Program-made: the position numbers and the translations under genes
Notes under the pieces: model-generated
Told to the model about the DNA's origin: nothing
The model's database searches: none
The model's input: the letters and a program-made list of their open reading frames with translations, nothing else
Assembly: GCF_002939385.1 (NCBI RefSeq)
Contig: NZ_MULI01000025.1
Span: 24,498 to 88,497, forward strand
From: Streptomyces sp. MH60
Lineage (GTDB): Bacteria; Actinomycetota; Actinomycetes; Streptomycetales; Streptomycetaceae
DNA: 64,000 bases
Direction of reading: 5' to 3'
Shown: piece after piece, positions 26,201 through 34,018 of the stretch
How positions within the stretch are numbered: position 1 is the stretch's first letter
How the letters are laid out: each line of letters opens with the position of its first letter

Positions 26201-27277
26201 TTGCCCGCAGCACGCCCCGCCGGCCCCCGGCGACTCCTCCTTTCCCGCCGTGCCCTGCGCGGTCCCGTCCTGCTCCTGTCCGGCGCCCTGCTGGTGTCCG
26301 GCTGCGGGTCCGGCGCGGGCACCGACGACCCGGCCGCCCGGGCCGACGCGGCCGGTTACCCGCGCACCGTCCGTGACTGCGGGCGCGACGTCCGGGTCGA
26401 CGCGCCGCCGCGCCGGGCCGTCTCCCTCAACCAGGGCACCACCGAGATCCTGCTCTCGCTCGGGCTCGCCGACCGCCTGGCGGGCACCGCCACCTGGACC
26501 GACCCGGTCATGAAGGGACTGGAGAAGGCGAACGCCGGCGTCCCCCGGCTCGCCGACGACATGCCGTCCTTCGAGACGGTCCTGGACGCCGAACCCGACT
26601 TCGTCGCCGCCTCCTTCGCCTCCACCCTCGGCACCGGCGGCGTGGCCACCCGCGAACGGTTCACGGAACTCGGCGTACCCGCCTACCTGTCGCCGTCCGA
26701 CTGCGCCGGCAAGGACAACAGCGGCGACGGCGACGGGGTCCGGAACGAGCCCCTCACCATGGACACCGTCTACGGCGAAGTCCGGGACCTGGCCCGCCTC
26801 TTCGACGTCGAGCAGCGCGGCGAGGAACTCGTCGCCGAACTCGAGTCCAGGGTCGACAAGGCGACCTCCGGCATCGACGCCTCCGGCGTCACCCTCATGT
26901 ACTGGTTCGCCAACTCCACCTCCCCCTACCTGGCGGGCTGCTGCGGCGCCCCCGGCGTCATCACCCGCGCGGTCGGCGCCGAGAACGCCATGGACGACAC
27001 CCACGCGGAGTGGCCGCAGGTCGGCTGGGAGACCGTCGCCGACCGGGACCCCGACGTCCTGGTCCTCGGCGACCTCACCCGCAAGTCGCAGACGGCCGAG
27101 ACGGCCGCGAAGAAGATCGAGTTCCTGGAGTCCAACCCCGTGACCAGGAACATGACCGCCGTCCGCGAGAAACGCTACGTGCTGCTCAGCGGGCAGGCCA
27201 TGAACCCCACCATCCGTACCGTCGAGGGCGTGGAACAGGTGGCGGCGGCCCTGCGCGAGTTCGGGCTCGCCAAGTGA
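26201..27277 (+). CDS. btuF: Periplasmic-binding lipoprotein of a cobalamin-type ABC importer
   Basis: 358 residues. TTG start at 26201 with AGAGGA upstream, giving an Arg-rich n-region and a lipobox LLVSGC (Cys near residue 36). The body is the FecB/BtuF helical-backbone fold (VSLNQGTTEILLSLGLADRLAGT). General annotation would say iron-siderophore, but the cobalamin riboswitch directly upstream favours corrinoid binding. It overlaps the permease gene by 4 nt (GTGA). Confidence 0.85.
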   Translation: MPAARPAGPRRLLLSRRALRGPVLLLSGALLVSGCGSGAGTDDPAARADAAGYPRTVRDCGRDVRVDAPPRRAVSLNQGTTEILLSLGLADRLAGTATWTDPVMKGLEKANAGVPRLADDMPSFETVLDAEPDFVAASFASTLGTGGVATRERFTELGVPAYLSPSDCAGKDNSGDGDGVRNEPLTMDTVYGEVRDLARLFDVEQRGEELVAELESRVDKATSGIDASGVTLMYWFANSTSPYLAGCCGAPGVITRAVGAENAMDDTHAEWPQVGWETVADRDPDVLVLGDLTRKSQTAETAAKKIEFLESNPVTRNMTAVREKRYVLLSGQAMNPTIRTVEGVEQVAAALREFGLAK

Positions 27278-28335
27278 CGTCCGCGAGCCGGACGGCGCCC
27301 GTCTCCGGCATACGCGCGCCGCGTAGCGCCCTCGTGTGGGCGGCGGCCGGGACCGTCGCCCTGTGCGTCTCCGTGGCCGTCGCCGTCACCATCGGACCGG
27401 CGGACATCGGTGTCGCCGACGTGTGGTCCGTGATCGCCGCCCACCTCGGCGCCGGCACCGACGCCGGGGACGTGTCCCCGATCCGCGCCGGCATCGTCTG
27501 GGACCTGCGGCTGCCCCGCACCCTCCTGGCCGCGGTGTGCGGAGCGGGACTCGCCGTGTGCGGGGCCGTCCTCCAGTCCCTGCTGCGCAACCCGCTCGCC
27601 GACCCCTTCGTCCTCGGCGTCTCCTCCGGCGCCTCGACCGGCGCCGTCCTGGTCGTCGTGCTCGGCGTGGGCGGCGGCGCGCTGTCCGTCCCCGGCGGGG
27701 CGTTCATCGGCGCGGTCTGCTCCTTCGCGCTGGTGATGCTGCTCAGCCACAGCCTCGGCGGCACCACGGACCGGGTGGTGCTCGCGGGCGTGGCGGCGAT
27801 GCAGCTGTTCTCGGCGCTCACCTCCTTCGTGGTCATGACCGCCGCCGACGCCGAGACCACCCGCGGCGTGCTGTTCTGGCTGCTCGGCTCGCTCGGCGGC
27901 GCGGGCTGGAGCGACGTGTGGACCGGCACGGCCGTCCTGCTGCTGGTCCTGGCCGTCTGCCTCGGTCACGCCAGGACGCTGGACGCCTTCGCCTTCGGCC
28001 AGGACGCGGCGGCCGCGCTCGGCGTCCACGTGGCCCGCACCCGGTTGGTGCTGCTGTGCGCCACCGCCCTGCTCACCGCCGCCCTGGTCGCCTCGGCCGG
28101 CGCGATCGGCTTCGTCGGGCTGGTGCTGCCGCACGCGGTACGGGCGCTCACCGGTCCCGGACACGCCCGGCTGCTGCCGGTCTGCGCGCTCGCCGGTGCC
28201 GTGTTCCTGGTGTGGGTCGACACCCTGGCCCGTACCGTCCTCGCACCCCAGGAGGTCCCGGTGGGAGTGGTGACCTCGCTGATCGGCGTACCGGCCTTCG
28301 TGCTCGTGCTGTACCGCACGCGGAGGACACGGTGA
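27274..28335 (+). CDS. btuC: FecCD/BtuC-family ABC permease
   Basis: 353 residues, about nine to ten membrane helices, with the family blocks LRLPRTLLAAVCGAGLAVCG, QSLLRNPLADPFVLGVSSGA and GFVGLVLPHAVRAL. GTG start at 27274 overlaps the receptor stop (GTGA). It is the channel of the importer; the role in B12 uptake is inferred from the riboswitch and operon. Confidence 0.9.
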   Translation: MTSASRTAPVSGIRAPRSALVWAAAGTVALCVSVAVAVTIGPADIGVADVWSVIAAHLGAGTDAGDVSPIRAGIVWDLRLPRTLLAAVCGAGLAVCGAVLQSLLRNPLADPFVLGVSSGASTGAVLVVVLGVGGGALSVPGGAFIGAVCSFALVMLLSHSLGGTTDRVVLAGVAAMQLFSALTSFVVMTAADAETTRGVLFWLLGSLGGAGWSDVWTGTAVLLLVLAVCLGHARTLDAFAFGQDAAAALGVHVARTRLVLLCATALLTAALVASAGAIGFVGLVLPHAVRALTGPGHARLLPVCALAGAVFLVWVDTLARTVLAPQEVPVGVVTSLIGVPAFVLVLYRTRRTR

Positions 28336-29105
28336 CCCTGAACGCCGAGCGGGTCTCCCGCACCGCCGGTGGCCGGCTGATCCTGGACGGCGTCGACCTG
28401 AGCCCGCGCGACGGCGCCATGACGGGCCTGCTCGGCCCCAACGGCTCCGGCAAGTCCACCCTGCTGCGGCTGCTCGCCGGCGTACTCTCCCCGACCTCCG
28501 GCCGCGTCACCCTCGACGGACGCCCCCTGGACCGGGTGGGCCGCCGGGACGTCGCCCGGCGCGTGGCCGTGGTGGAGCAGCAGACGGACACGCAGGTGGA
28601 ACTGACGGTCCGGGACGTCGTCCGGCTCGGCCGCATCCCGCACCGCCGCGCCTGGTCACCGGCGTCGGCGGCCGACGAGGAGGCGGTCACGGACGCCCTG
28701 GACCGCACCGAACTGACGGGTCAGGCCGACCGCCTCTGGCACACCCTCTCCGGTGGCGAACGCCAGCGCGTGCAGATCGCCCGCGCCCTCGCCCAGGAGC
28801 CGCGTGAACTCCTGCTCGACGAACCGACCAACCACCTCGACATCCAGCACCAGCTGGACGTGCTGGCCCTCGTCGCCGCCCTGCCGGTCACCAGCGTGGT
28901 CGCGCTGCACGACCTCAACCTCGCCGCGATGTACTGCGACCACCTCGTCGTCCTCTCGGAGGGACGGGTCGTGGCCTGCGGCGAACCGACGGAGGTCCTG
29001 ACGACGGACCTGGTCGCGAAGGTCTACCGGGTCGACGCCGAGATCACCCGCGCCGGTCCGGCAGGCCGCCCGCACGTGCGCTTCCTGGGCACACTGCCGC
29101 GCTAG
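28332..29105 (+). CDS. btuD: ABC importer ATP-binding protein (BtuD/FecE type)
   Basis: 257 residues with all ATPase motifs: Walker A GPNGSGKST, Q-loop VVEQQTDTQVELTVRDVV, signature LSGGERQRV, Walker B ELLLDEPTNHLD and the H-loop ALHDLN. The GTG at 28332 overlaps the permease stop by 4 nt. It completes a receptor/permease/ATPase operon without a second permease, as is usual when one gene forms the homodimer. Confidence 0.92.
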   Translation: MTLNAERVSRTAGGRLILDGVDLSPRDGAMTGLLGPNGSGKSTLLRLLAGVLSPTSGRVTLDGRPLDRVGRRDVARRVAVVEQQTDTQVELTVRDVVRLGRIPHRRAWSPASAADEEAVTDALDRTELTGQADRLWHTLSGGERQRVQIARALAQEPRELLLDEPTNHLDIQHQLDVLALVAALPVTSVVALHDLNLAAMYCDHLVVLSEGRVVACGEPTEVLTTDLVAKVYRVDAEITRAGPAGRPHVRFLGTLPR

Positions 29106-29138
29106 GAGCCCGTGCGAGCGGTCACCCGGAGCGGGCTC
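29106..29138. terminator. Weak hairpin between convergent genes
   Basis: GAGCCCG (29106-29112) pairs with CGGGCTC (29132-29138), 7 bp with a 19-nt loop, directly after the btuD stop. A possible shared terminator; the long loop makes it uncertain. Confidence 0.4.
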
Positions 29139-29149
29139 AGCCGGCCGGC

Positions 29150-29605
29150 TCAGTCGTCCATCAGACCGGCGGCGAGCGTGGCCCCCAGTTCCCAGCAGGC
29201 CCGCAGGTCGGCCCTGCCGGGCTCACCGGCCACGTTCACCGCGGGCGCCGCGTGCTGCCAGCCGAGGCCGGTCGTGACCGACTCGATGCCGCGCACCGCG
29301 CCCGTGGTGTCACTGCCCCCGTGCACGTAGTAGCCGAAGGGGCGGCCCCGCGTCTCGTCCAGGCAGGGGTAGTAGACCTGGTCGAAGAAGTGCTTGAGCG
29401 CACCCGACATGTAGCCCAGGTTGGCCGGGGTGCCCAGCAGGAAGCCGTCCGCCTCCAGCACGTCGACGGCCGTGGCCGCCAGGGCCGCCCGCCGGACCAC
29501 CCGTACCCCTTCGATCTCGGGCGCGGTCGCCCCGGACACGACGGACTCCAGCATCGCCTGGCAGTTCGGCGACGGCGTGTGATGCACGATCAGCAAAGTG
29601 GCCAC
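29150..29605 (-). CDS. Flavodoxin-fold NADPH-dependent oxidoreductase-like protein
   Basis: 151 residues with a flavodoxin-like fold: a VATLLIVHHTPSPNCQAML phosphate-binding start and GFLLGTPANLGYMSGALKHFFDQ, as in WrbA/NAD(P)H-FMN reductases. It would bind FMN and transfer electrons. Start at GTG 29605; there is only a weak RBS, and the alternative at 29641 adds a short Arg-rich stretch. Neighbours give no pathway. Confidence 0.75.
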   Translation of the reverse strand: MATLLIVHHTPSPNCQAMLESVVSGATAPEIEGVRVVRRAALAATAVDVLEADGFLLGTPANLGYMSGALKHFFDQVYYPCLDETRGRPFGYYVHGGSDTTGAVRGIESVTTGLGWQHAAPAVNVAGEPGRADLRACWELGATLAAGLMDD

Positions 29606-29683
29606 ACCGGCAGCCTGCCGCGCGGCACCCGCCAACCGCAAACGGACCCCACGGCACCCGGGGGTCCGCCCCCGGCCCGCGCC

Positions 29684-31318
29684 CTACTCCTCGGTCGCCG
29701 CCGTCTCCGTCAGCTCGCCGTCCGCCAGCCGCAGCCAGCGGTCGACGCCGATCTCACGCAGGAACCGCCGGTCGTGACTGACGACCACGAACGCACCCCG
29801 GTAGGAGTTCAGGGCGCTTTCCAGCTGGCCCACGCCGACCAGGTCGAGGTTGTTCGTCGGCTCGTCCAGGAGCAGCAGGTGCGGGGCCGGTTCCGCGCAC
29901 AGGACGCAGGCCAGCGTGGCCCGCAGCCGCTCGCCGCCGGAGAGCAGGCCGACGGGCAGATGGGCGCGGGCACCCCGGAAGAGGAAGCGCGCGAGGAGGT
30001 TCATCCGCTCGGCCTCCGGACGGTGAGGGGCGTAGGCGGCGAAGTTCTCGGCGACGGTGCGCTCCTCGTCCAGCAGGTCGAGCCGCTGGGAGAGGTACGC
30101 GACGCGCCCGTCGGCGCGCCTGAGGTCGCCGCCCTCCGGCTCCAGGTCGCCGTTGAACAGCCGCAGCAGCGTACTCTTGCCCGCGCCGTTGGACCCGGTC
30201 AGCGCGATCCGCTCGGGCCCCCGGACCGTCAGGTCGACGCCCGCTGCGGCGAACACCTCCCGCTCACCGAGCCGGATCCGCAGCCCCTGACCGAGGAAGA
30301 GGGTGCGTCCCGCGGGGACGTCGGTCTCCGGCAGGTCCAGCGTGATGCGCTGTTCCTCGCGCAGTGAGCGCTCCGCCTCGTCCAGCCGTGCCCTCGCCTC
30401 ACCGACCCGGCTGGCGTGGGTCTGGCCCGCCCGGCCCGCGGACTCCTGGGCCCCGCGCTTCATGGTGCCCGCGAAGATGCGGGGGAGCCCGGCGTTCTTG
30501 AGGTTGCGGGCGGCGTTGCTCGCGCGGCGGTCGGCGCGCTCGCGGGCCTGCTGCAATTCCCGCTTCTCCCGCTTCAACTCCTGTTCGGCGTTGCGGACGT
30601 TCTTCTCGGCGACCTCCTGCTCGGCGCGGACGGCCTCCTCGTACGCGGTGAAGTTGCCGCCGTAGAGGCGCAGTTCGCCGCGGTCGAGTTCGGCGATGCG
30701 CTCCATGCGGTCGAGCAGCTCCCGGTCGTGGCTGACCAGCAGCAGACAGCCGTTGTAGTCCGTGAGCACGTCGTGGAGTCTGCTCCGGGCGGCCGCGTCG
30801 AGGTTGTTGGTGGGCTCGTCGAGCAGCAGTACGTCGGGCCGCTTCAGCAACTGGGCGGCGAGTCCGAGGGAGACGACCTGACCGCCGCTGAGCGTGCGGA
30901 GCCGCCGGTCCAGGGCGAGGTCGCCCAGGCCCAGGCGGTCGAGCTGGGCGCGGGTGCGTTCCTCGATGTCCCAGTCGTCGCCGATGGCCGTGAAGTGCTC
31001 CTCGGCCACGTCCCCGGACTCGACGGCGTCGATGGCCCGAATCACGGCGTCGACACCGAGGACCTCGGCGACGGTCAGGTTCCCCGTCAGGGGGAGGGTC
31101 TGCGGCAGATGGCCGAGGACTCCGGAGACCGTCACGGAGCCCGCGGTGGGCCGCAGCTCCCCGGCGATCAGTTTGAGCAGGGTGGACTTGCCGGCCCCGT
31201 TGGGGGCCACGAGACCCGTGCGGCCCGCGCCCACGGTGAACGACAGGTCCTCGAAGACCGGGGTGTCGTCGGGCCAGGAGAAGGACAGGTGGGAGCAGCG
31301 CAGGACGGCGTCGGACAT
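29684..31318 (-). CDS. ABC-F ribosome-associated ATPase (antibiotic-resistance type)
   Basis: 544 residues with two ABC domains and no membrane segments. Walker A motifs GLVAPNGAGKST and LTGSNGAGKST, signatures LSGGQVVSLGL and LSGGERLRATL, and Walker B VLLLDEPTNNLD twice. The interdomain linker (about 225-320), rich in Glu/Arg/Lys and with RNLKNAGLPRIFAGTMKRG, is the P-site tRNA interaction element. Such proteins eject macrolides, lincosamides or streptogramins from the ribosome. ATG 31318. A 9-codon leader ORF upstream suggests antibiotic-dependent attenuation. Confidence 0.88.
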   Translation of the reverse strand: MSDAVLRCSHLSFSWPDDTPVFEDLSFTVGAGRTGLVAPNGAGKSTLLKLIAGELRPTAGSVTVSGVLGHLPQTLPLTGNLTVAEVLGVDAVIRAIDAVESGDVAEEHFTAIGDDWDIEERTRAQLDRLGLGDLALDRRLRTLSGGQVVSLGLAAQLLKRPDVLLLDEPTNNLDAAARSRLHDVLTDYNGCLLLVSHDRELLDRMERIAELDRGELRLYGGNFTAYEEAVRAEQEVAEKNVRNAEQELKREKRELQQARERADRRASNAARNLKNAGLPRIFAGTMKRGAQESAGRAGQTHASRVGEARARLDEAERSLREEQRITLDLPETDVPAGRTLFLGQGLRIRLGEREVFAAAGVDLTVRGPERIALTGSNGAGKSTLLRLFNGDLEPEGGDLRRADGRVAYLSQRLDLLDEERTVAENFAAYAPHRPEAERMNLLARFLFRGARAHLPVGLLSGGERLRATLACVLCAEPAPHLLLLDEPTNNLDLVGVGQLESALNSYRGAFVVVSHDRRFLREIGVDRWLRLADGELTETAATEE

Positions 31319-31452
31319 GGAGACGACCTCGTGGAGCTGAGGGGCAGGGAACAGACCTCTGCCCGGGAAGGAAGACAGGGAAAAGGGAACGACGAAGGGG
31401 CCACTGCGTCGGCGCTCGAAAAACGCCCGCTGCGGCCTACCGGGACCGGATC

Positions 31453-31482
31453 TCACCCGGAGATGTCGTCGTCACCCACCAT
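31453..31482 (-). CDS. Leader peptide (9 codons) upstream of the ABC-F gene
   Basis: A short reading frame MVGDDDISG ends 134 nt before the ABC-F start. GAGGAG lies 8 nt upstream of its ATG, a stronger ribosome site than that of the main gene. A GTG three codons earlier is an alternative start. In many ABC-F resistance genes, drug-stalled ribosomes on such a leader ORF relieve premature termination. The sequence between is T-rich and can form a weak GGGCAG/CTGCCC hairpin near 31342-31364. Assignment is inference. Confidence 0.5.
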   Translation of the reverse strand: MVGDDDISG

Positions 31483-31720
31483 GTCCACGACTCCTCACTG
31501 CACGATCAACGTCCGCACCAGCCTAACAGCCGGGCTGTTGCCGCACCGGTCCGGTGCCGCGTCGGACGAGGCGGGCGGCGCCGCCGCGGAACCGGTGGTC
31601 CGGCCGTCGCGAGGGCCCGGACGAACAGCTCGGAGGGCACCGTCCGCCCCGAGCGGCATGCCGTCCCTCACCCCCCTCAGGCCGGCATGCTCAGCAGCGC
31701 GATCGGGTCGGAGGTGTGAG

Positions 31721-31900
31721 GTGGCCCTGGGTGATCAGGATTCCTTCGCCGCCGTGTACGACGCGGTGGCGGGATCCGTGCTCGGGGTCGCCCGAACTGG
31801 GTCCTGACCCTGGCCGAAACCGGCGGGCCGTGGACCGGGTGCGGTCGCTGGAGGCGGCCGCGGCCCGGGACCACAAGGCCGCCCTGCTCCGATCAGCTGC
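31721..31900 (+). pseudogene. Remnant of an ECF sigma-factor gene (SigK-like)
   Basis: 31721-31807 encodes VALGDQDSFAAVYDAVAGSVLGVAR, the start of region 2 of an actinobacterial ECF sigma factor. The linking segment of region 2 is missing. A second fragment in another frame gives WVLTLA (31798), and a third, from about 31821, gives RRAVDRVRSLEAAAARDHKAALL, matching the HRRAVDRVRS stretch of SigK-type factors. So there is an internal deletion plus a frameshift, and region 4 is not recognisable. It is a broken gene. Confidence 0.7.
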
Positions 31901-32171
31901 TCGAGATCGGGGCCGCGCGGCCCGCGGATTGGTCGAAGCCCTGGGAAGCCTTGGCGACCTCGCCCGACGCACACCCTGCCACGGGTACAGTGGCCACCGT
32001 TCGCGTTCGATCGGGCTCCATGGGAGCGGGAGGACCGGGAGGACCGGAAGGTGAGGTTGATGACCGTGCACGACGCCGTCCTTCGCGGTGCCCGGATCTC
32101 CCTCGCGCCCCGAGCGGCGGCCTGACCCCGCATCCCACGAACGCACACCTGAAAAGGACTCCAGTCCCGTC
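31901..32171. other. Intergenic stretch of decayed sequence
   Basis: Downstream of the sigma-factor remnant no coding region is convincing. A 21-codon frame (MTVHDAVLRGARISLAP...) at 32059-32124 with GGAAGGTGAGG upstream could be a small gene or the head of a lost one. Otherwise I see nothing. Confidence 0.4.
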
Positions 32172-32690
32172 ATGTCTTCTTCTCGTTCCTGGACCACCCG
32201 CGCCGAGACCGGCGCCGACGTCCCCGCCATCCGGGACATCGTCCGCACCGCCTTCCCCACCCCTGAGGAAGCCGCCCTCGTCGACGCGCTGCGCGCCGAC
32301 CCCGGGGCGTGGATCGAGGGCCTGTCCCTCGTCGCGGTGGACGACGCCGACCGCCCGGTCGGCCACGCCCTGCTGACCCGCTGCCACATCGGGGACAGCC
32401 CCGCGCTGTGCCTGGCACCCGTCGCCGTCCGGCCCGCGTACCAGAACACCGGTGCCGGTACGGCCGCCGTCCGGGCCGCGCTCGCCGCCGCCGAGCGCCT
32501 CGGCGAGCACCATGTCGTCGTCCTCGGGCACCCGGAGTACTACCCCCGCTTCGGCTTCGCCCGCGCTTCCGCCCACGGCATCGGACTGACCATCGACGTC
32601 CCGGACGAGGCACTGATGGCCCTCACCCTGGACGCCGCCCACCCGCTGCCCGCCGGCACCGTCCGCTACGCGGCACCGTTCGGCATCTGA
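32172..32690 (+). CDS. GNAT-family N-acetyltransferase (YhbS type)
   Basis: 172 residues. The acetyl-CoA loop AVRPAYQNTGAGTAAVRAAL (about 85-104) and VVVLGHPEYYPRFGFARAS (about 116-134) are the GNAT signatures; the latter matches YhbS-type enzymes, whose acceptors are unknown. ATG 32172. No operon partners; the nearest downstream gene has its own promoter. Confidence 0.85.
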   Translation: MSSSRSWTTRAETGADVPAIRDIVRTAFPTPEEAALVDALRADPGAWIEGLSLVAVDDADRPVGHALLTRCHIGDSPALCLAPVAVRPAYQNTGAGTAAVRAALAAAERLGEHHVVVLGHPEYYPRFGFARASAHGIGLTIDVPDEALMALTLDAAHPLPAGTVRYAAPFGI

Positions 32691-32789
32691 CCCGACACTC
32701 CGTGTGGCGGCGGGAGGCTCTTCCGCCGCCACCCGGCATTTCCTCGGCCCAACCCCTTGACCCGACGCCCGCGGTCCTTCACATTGCTT

Positions 32790-32819
32790 GTTAATGCGCA
32801 TTAGGTAATGCGCATTAAC
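32790..32819. promoter_or_regulatory. Tandem LacI-type operator (two TAATGCGCATTA palindromes)
   Basis: The 12-bp palindrome TAATGCGCATTA occurs twice, at 32792-32803 and 32806-32817, 14 bp apart. It overlaps a promoter-like TTCACA (32778-32783) and TTAGGT (32801-32806) with 17-nt spacing. It lies 43 nt before the lacI-family gene. A repressor bound here would block both that gene and, if co-transcribed, the following cluster. Confidence 0.75.
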
Positions 32820-32862
32820 AGCTTTACGCGACGGAGCGACGGAGCGACGGAGAGGAGTGGTG

Positions 32863-33972
32863 GTGGCGAAGGAAGCCGCAGGGCGGGCGAGGCCGGGGAG
32901 GACCCCCGCGCCGGCCGGCCGGCGGGCCCGGCCGAGGCAGGCGGAGGTGGCCAGGCTCGCCGGTGTCTCCCAGGCGACGGTGTCCCTGGTGCTGTCCGGC
33001 CGCGACATCGCGACGGGCCGGCCGATCTCGGCGGAGACCCGCGCGAAGGTCCTGGACGCCGCCCACAGCCTCGGCTACGTCCCCGACCCGGCCGCCAGCC
33101 GGCTCGCCGCCGCCCGCAACAATCTGCTCGGCGTCTTCAGCTTCACCGCGACCTTCCCGACCGACGTCCGGCACTCGTACTACCCGTTCCTCGTCGGCGT
33201 GGAGCAGGAAGCCGCCGCGCAGGGCTACGACCTGGTGCTGTTCACCGGGTCGAGCACCGGAGGAGCGGGCGCCGGGGGAGCCGGCGCGCTCAACCGCGTA
33301 CGGCTGGCGGACGGTTGCCTCTTCCTGGGCCGCCACGCCCCCGCGGACGAACTGCGCCGACTGGTCGCCGACGACTTCCCCGTCGTCCACGTCGGCCGGC
33401 GCGACGAGCCCGAGGGCCTCGCCTGGGTGGGTGCCGACTACGTCAGCGCCAGCCGCGAGGTCGTCACCGCGCTCGCCGGGCTCGGCCACCGGCGCGTCCT
33501 CCTCGTCCGCGAGGACGACGACGCCCCCGCCTCCACCGACCGCGAACGCGGCTTCCTCGACGGGCTCACGGACAGCGGCCTGCCCGCCGGTCCCGACGCC
33601 GTGTTCCGCTCCGGCGACCCGCGCGGCGACCTCACCGCCGACCGGGTCCGCGCCTGGGTGGCCGCCGGCGTCACCGCGTTCGTCGCCGAGGAGACCGACA
33701 CCGGCGCCGCCTGGCGGGCCCTGCGCGCCGCCGTCGACGAGGCGGGTCTGGACTGTCCCGGCCAGGTGTCGCTCGCGCTGCTCGGCAGCCCGCCCGCCGA
33801 CCTCGCCGACGAACCCGCGCCGATGGGCTTCGACATCCCGCGCCCCGCGCTGGGCGCCGAGGTCGTACGGCTGCTCGCCGCCCGCATCGCCGGCGGCCCC
33901 GCCGAGGGCACCCTCGTCGCCTGCGCCTTCAGGCCCGGCGCGACCGCGGGCCCACCCCCGGCCGCCCCCTGA
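32863..33972 (+). CDS. LacI-family transcriptional regulator
   Basis: 369 residues: a basic Arg/Pro-rich head (1-25), then the LacI HTH with hinge (VARLAGVSQATVSLVLSG, LDAAHSLGYVPDPAASRLAA), then the ligand-binding domain. Three GTG codons occur in a row; 32863 is chosen because AGGAG ends 5 nt earlier. It precedes the FAD-oxidoreductase gene by 46 nt and is the likely repressor of this cluster. The inducer is unknown. Confidence 0.88.
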   Translation: MAKEAAGRARPGRTPAPAGRRARPRQAEVARLAGVSQATVSLVLSGRDIATGRPISAETRAKVLDAAHSLGYVPDPAASRLAAARNNLLGVFSFTATFPTDVRHSYYPFLVGVEQEAAAQGYDLVLFTGSSTGGAGAGGAGALNRVRLADGCLFLGRHAPADELRRLVADDFPVVHVGRRDEPEGLAWVGADYVSASREVVTALAGLGHRRVLLVREDDDAPASTDRERGFLDGLTDSGLPAGPDAVFRSGDPRGDLTADRVRAWVAAGVTAFVAEETDTGAAWRALRAAVDEAGLDCPGQVSLALLGSPPADLADEPAPMGFDIPRPALGAEVVRLLAARIAGGPAEGTLVACAFRPGATAGPPPAAP

Positions 33973-34018
33973 ACCACCCCGCCCACAGCACCGACCGCAC
34001 CACCTAAGGAGCAGCAGC

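Noticed and set aside
32059..32124. 21-codon gene with a good RBS
   Set aside because: Too short and in decayed sequence; kept only as a remark.
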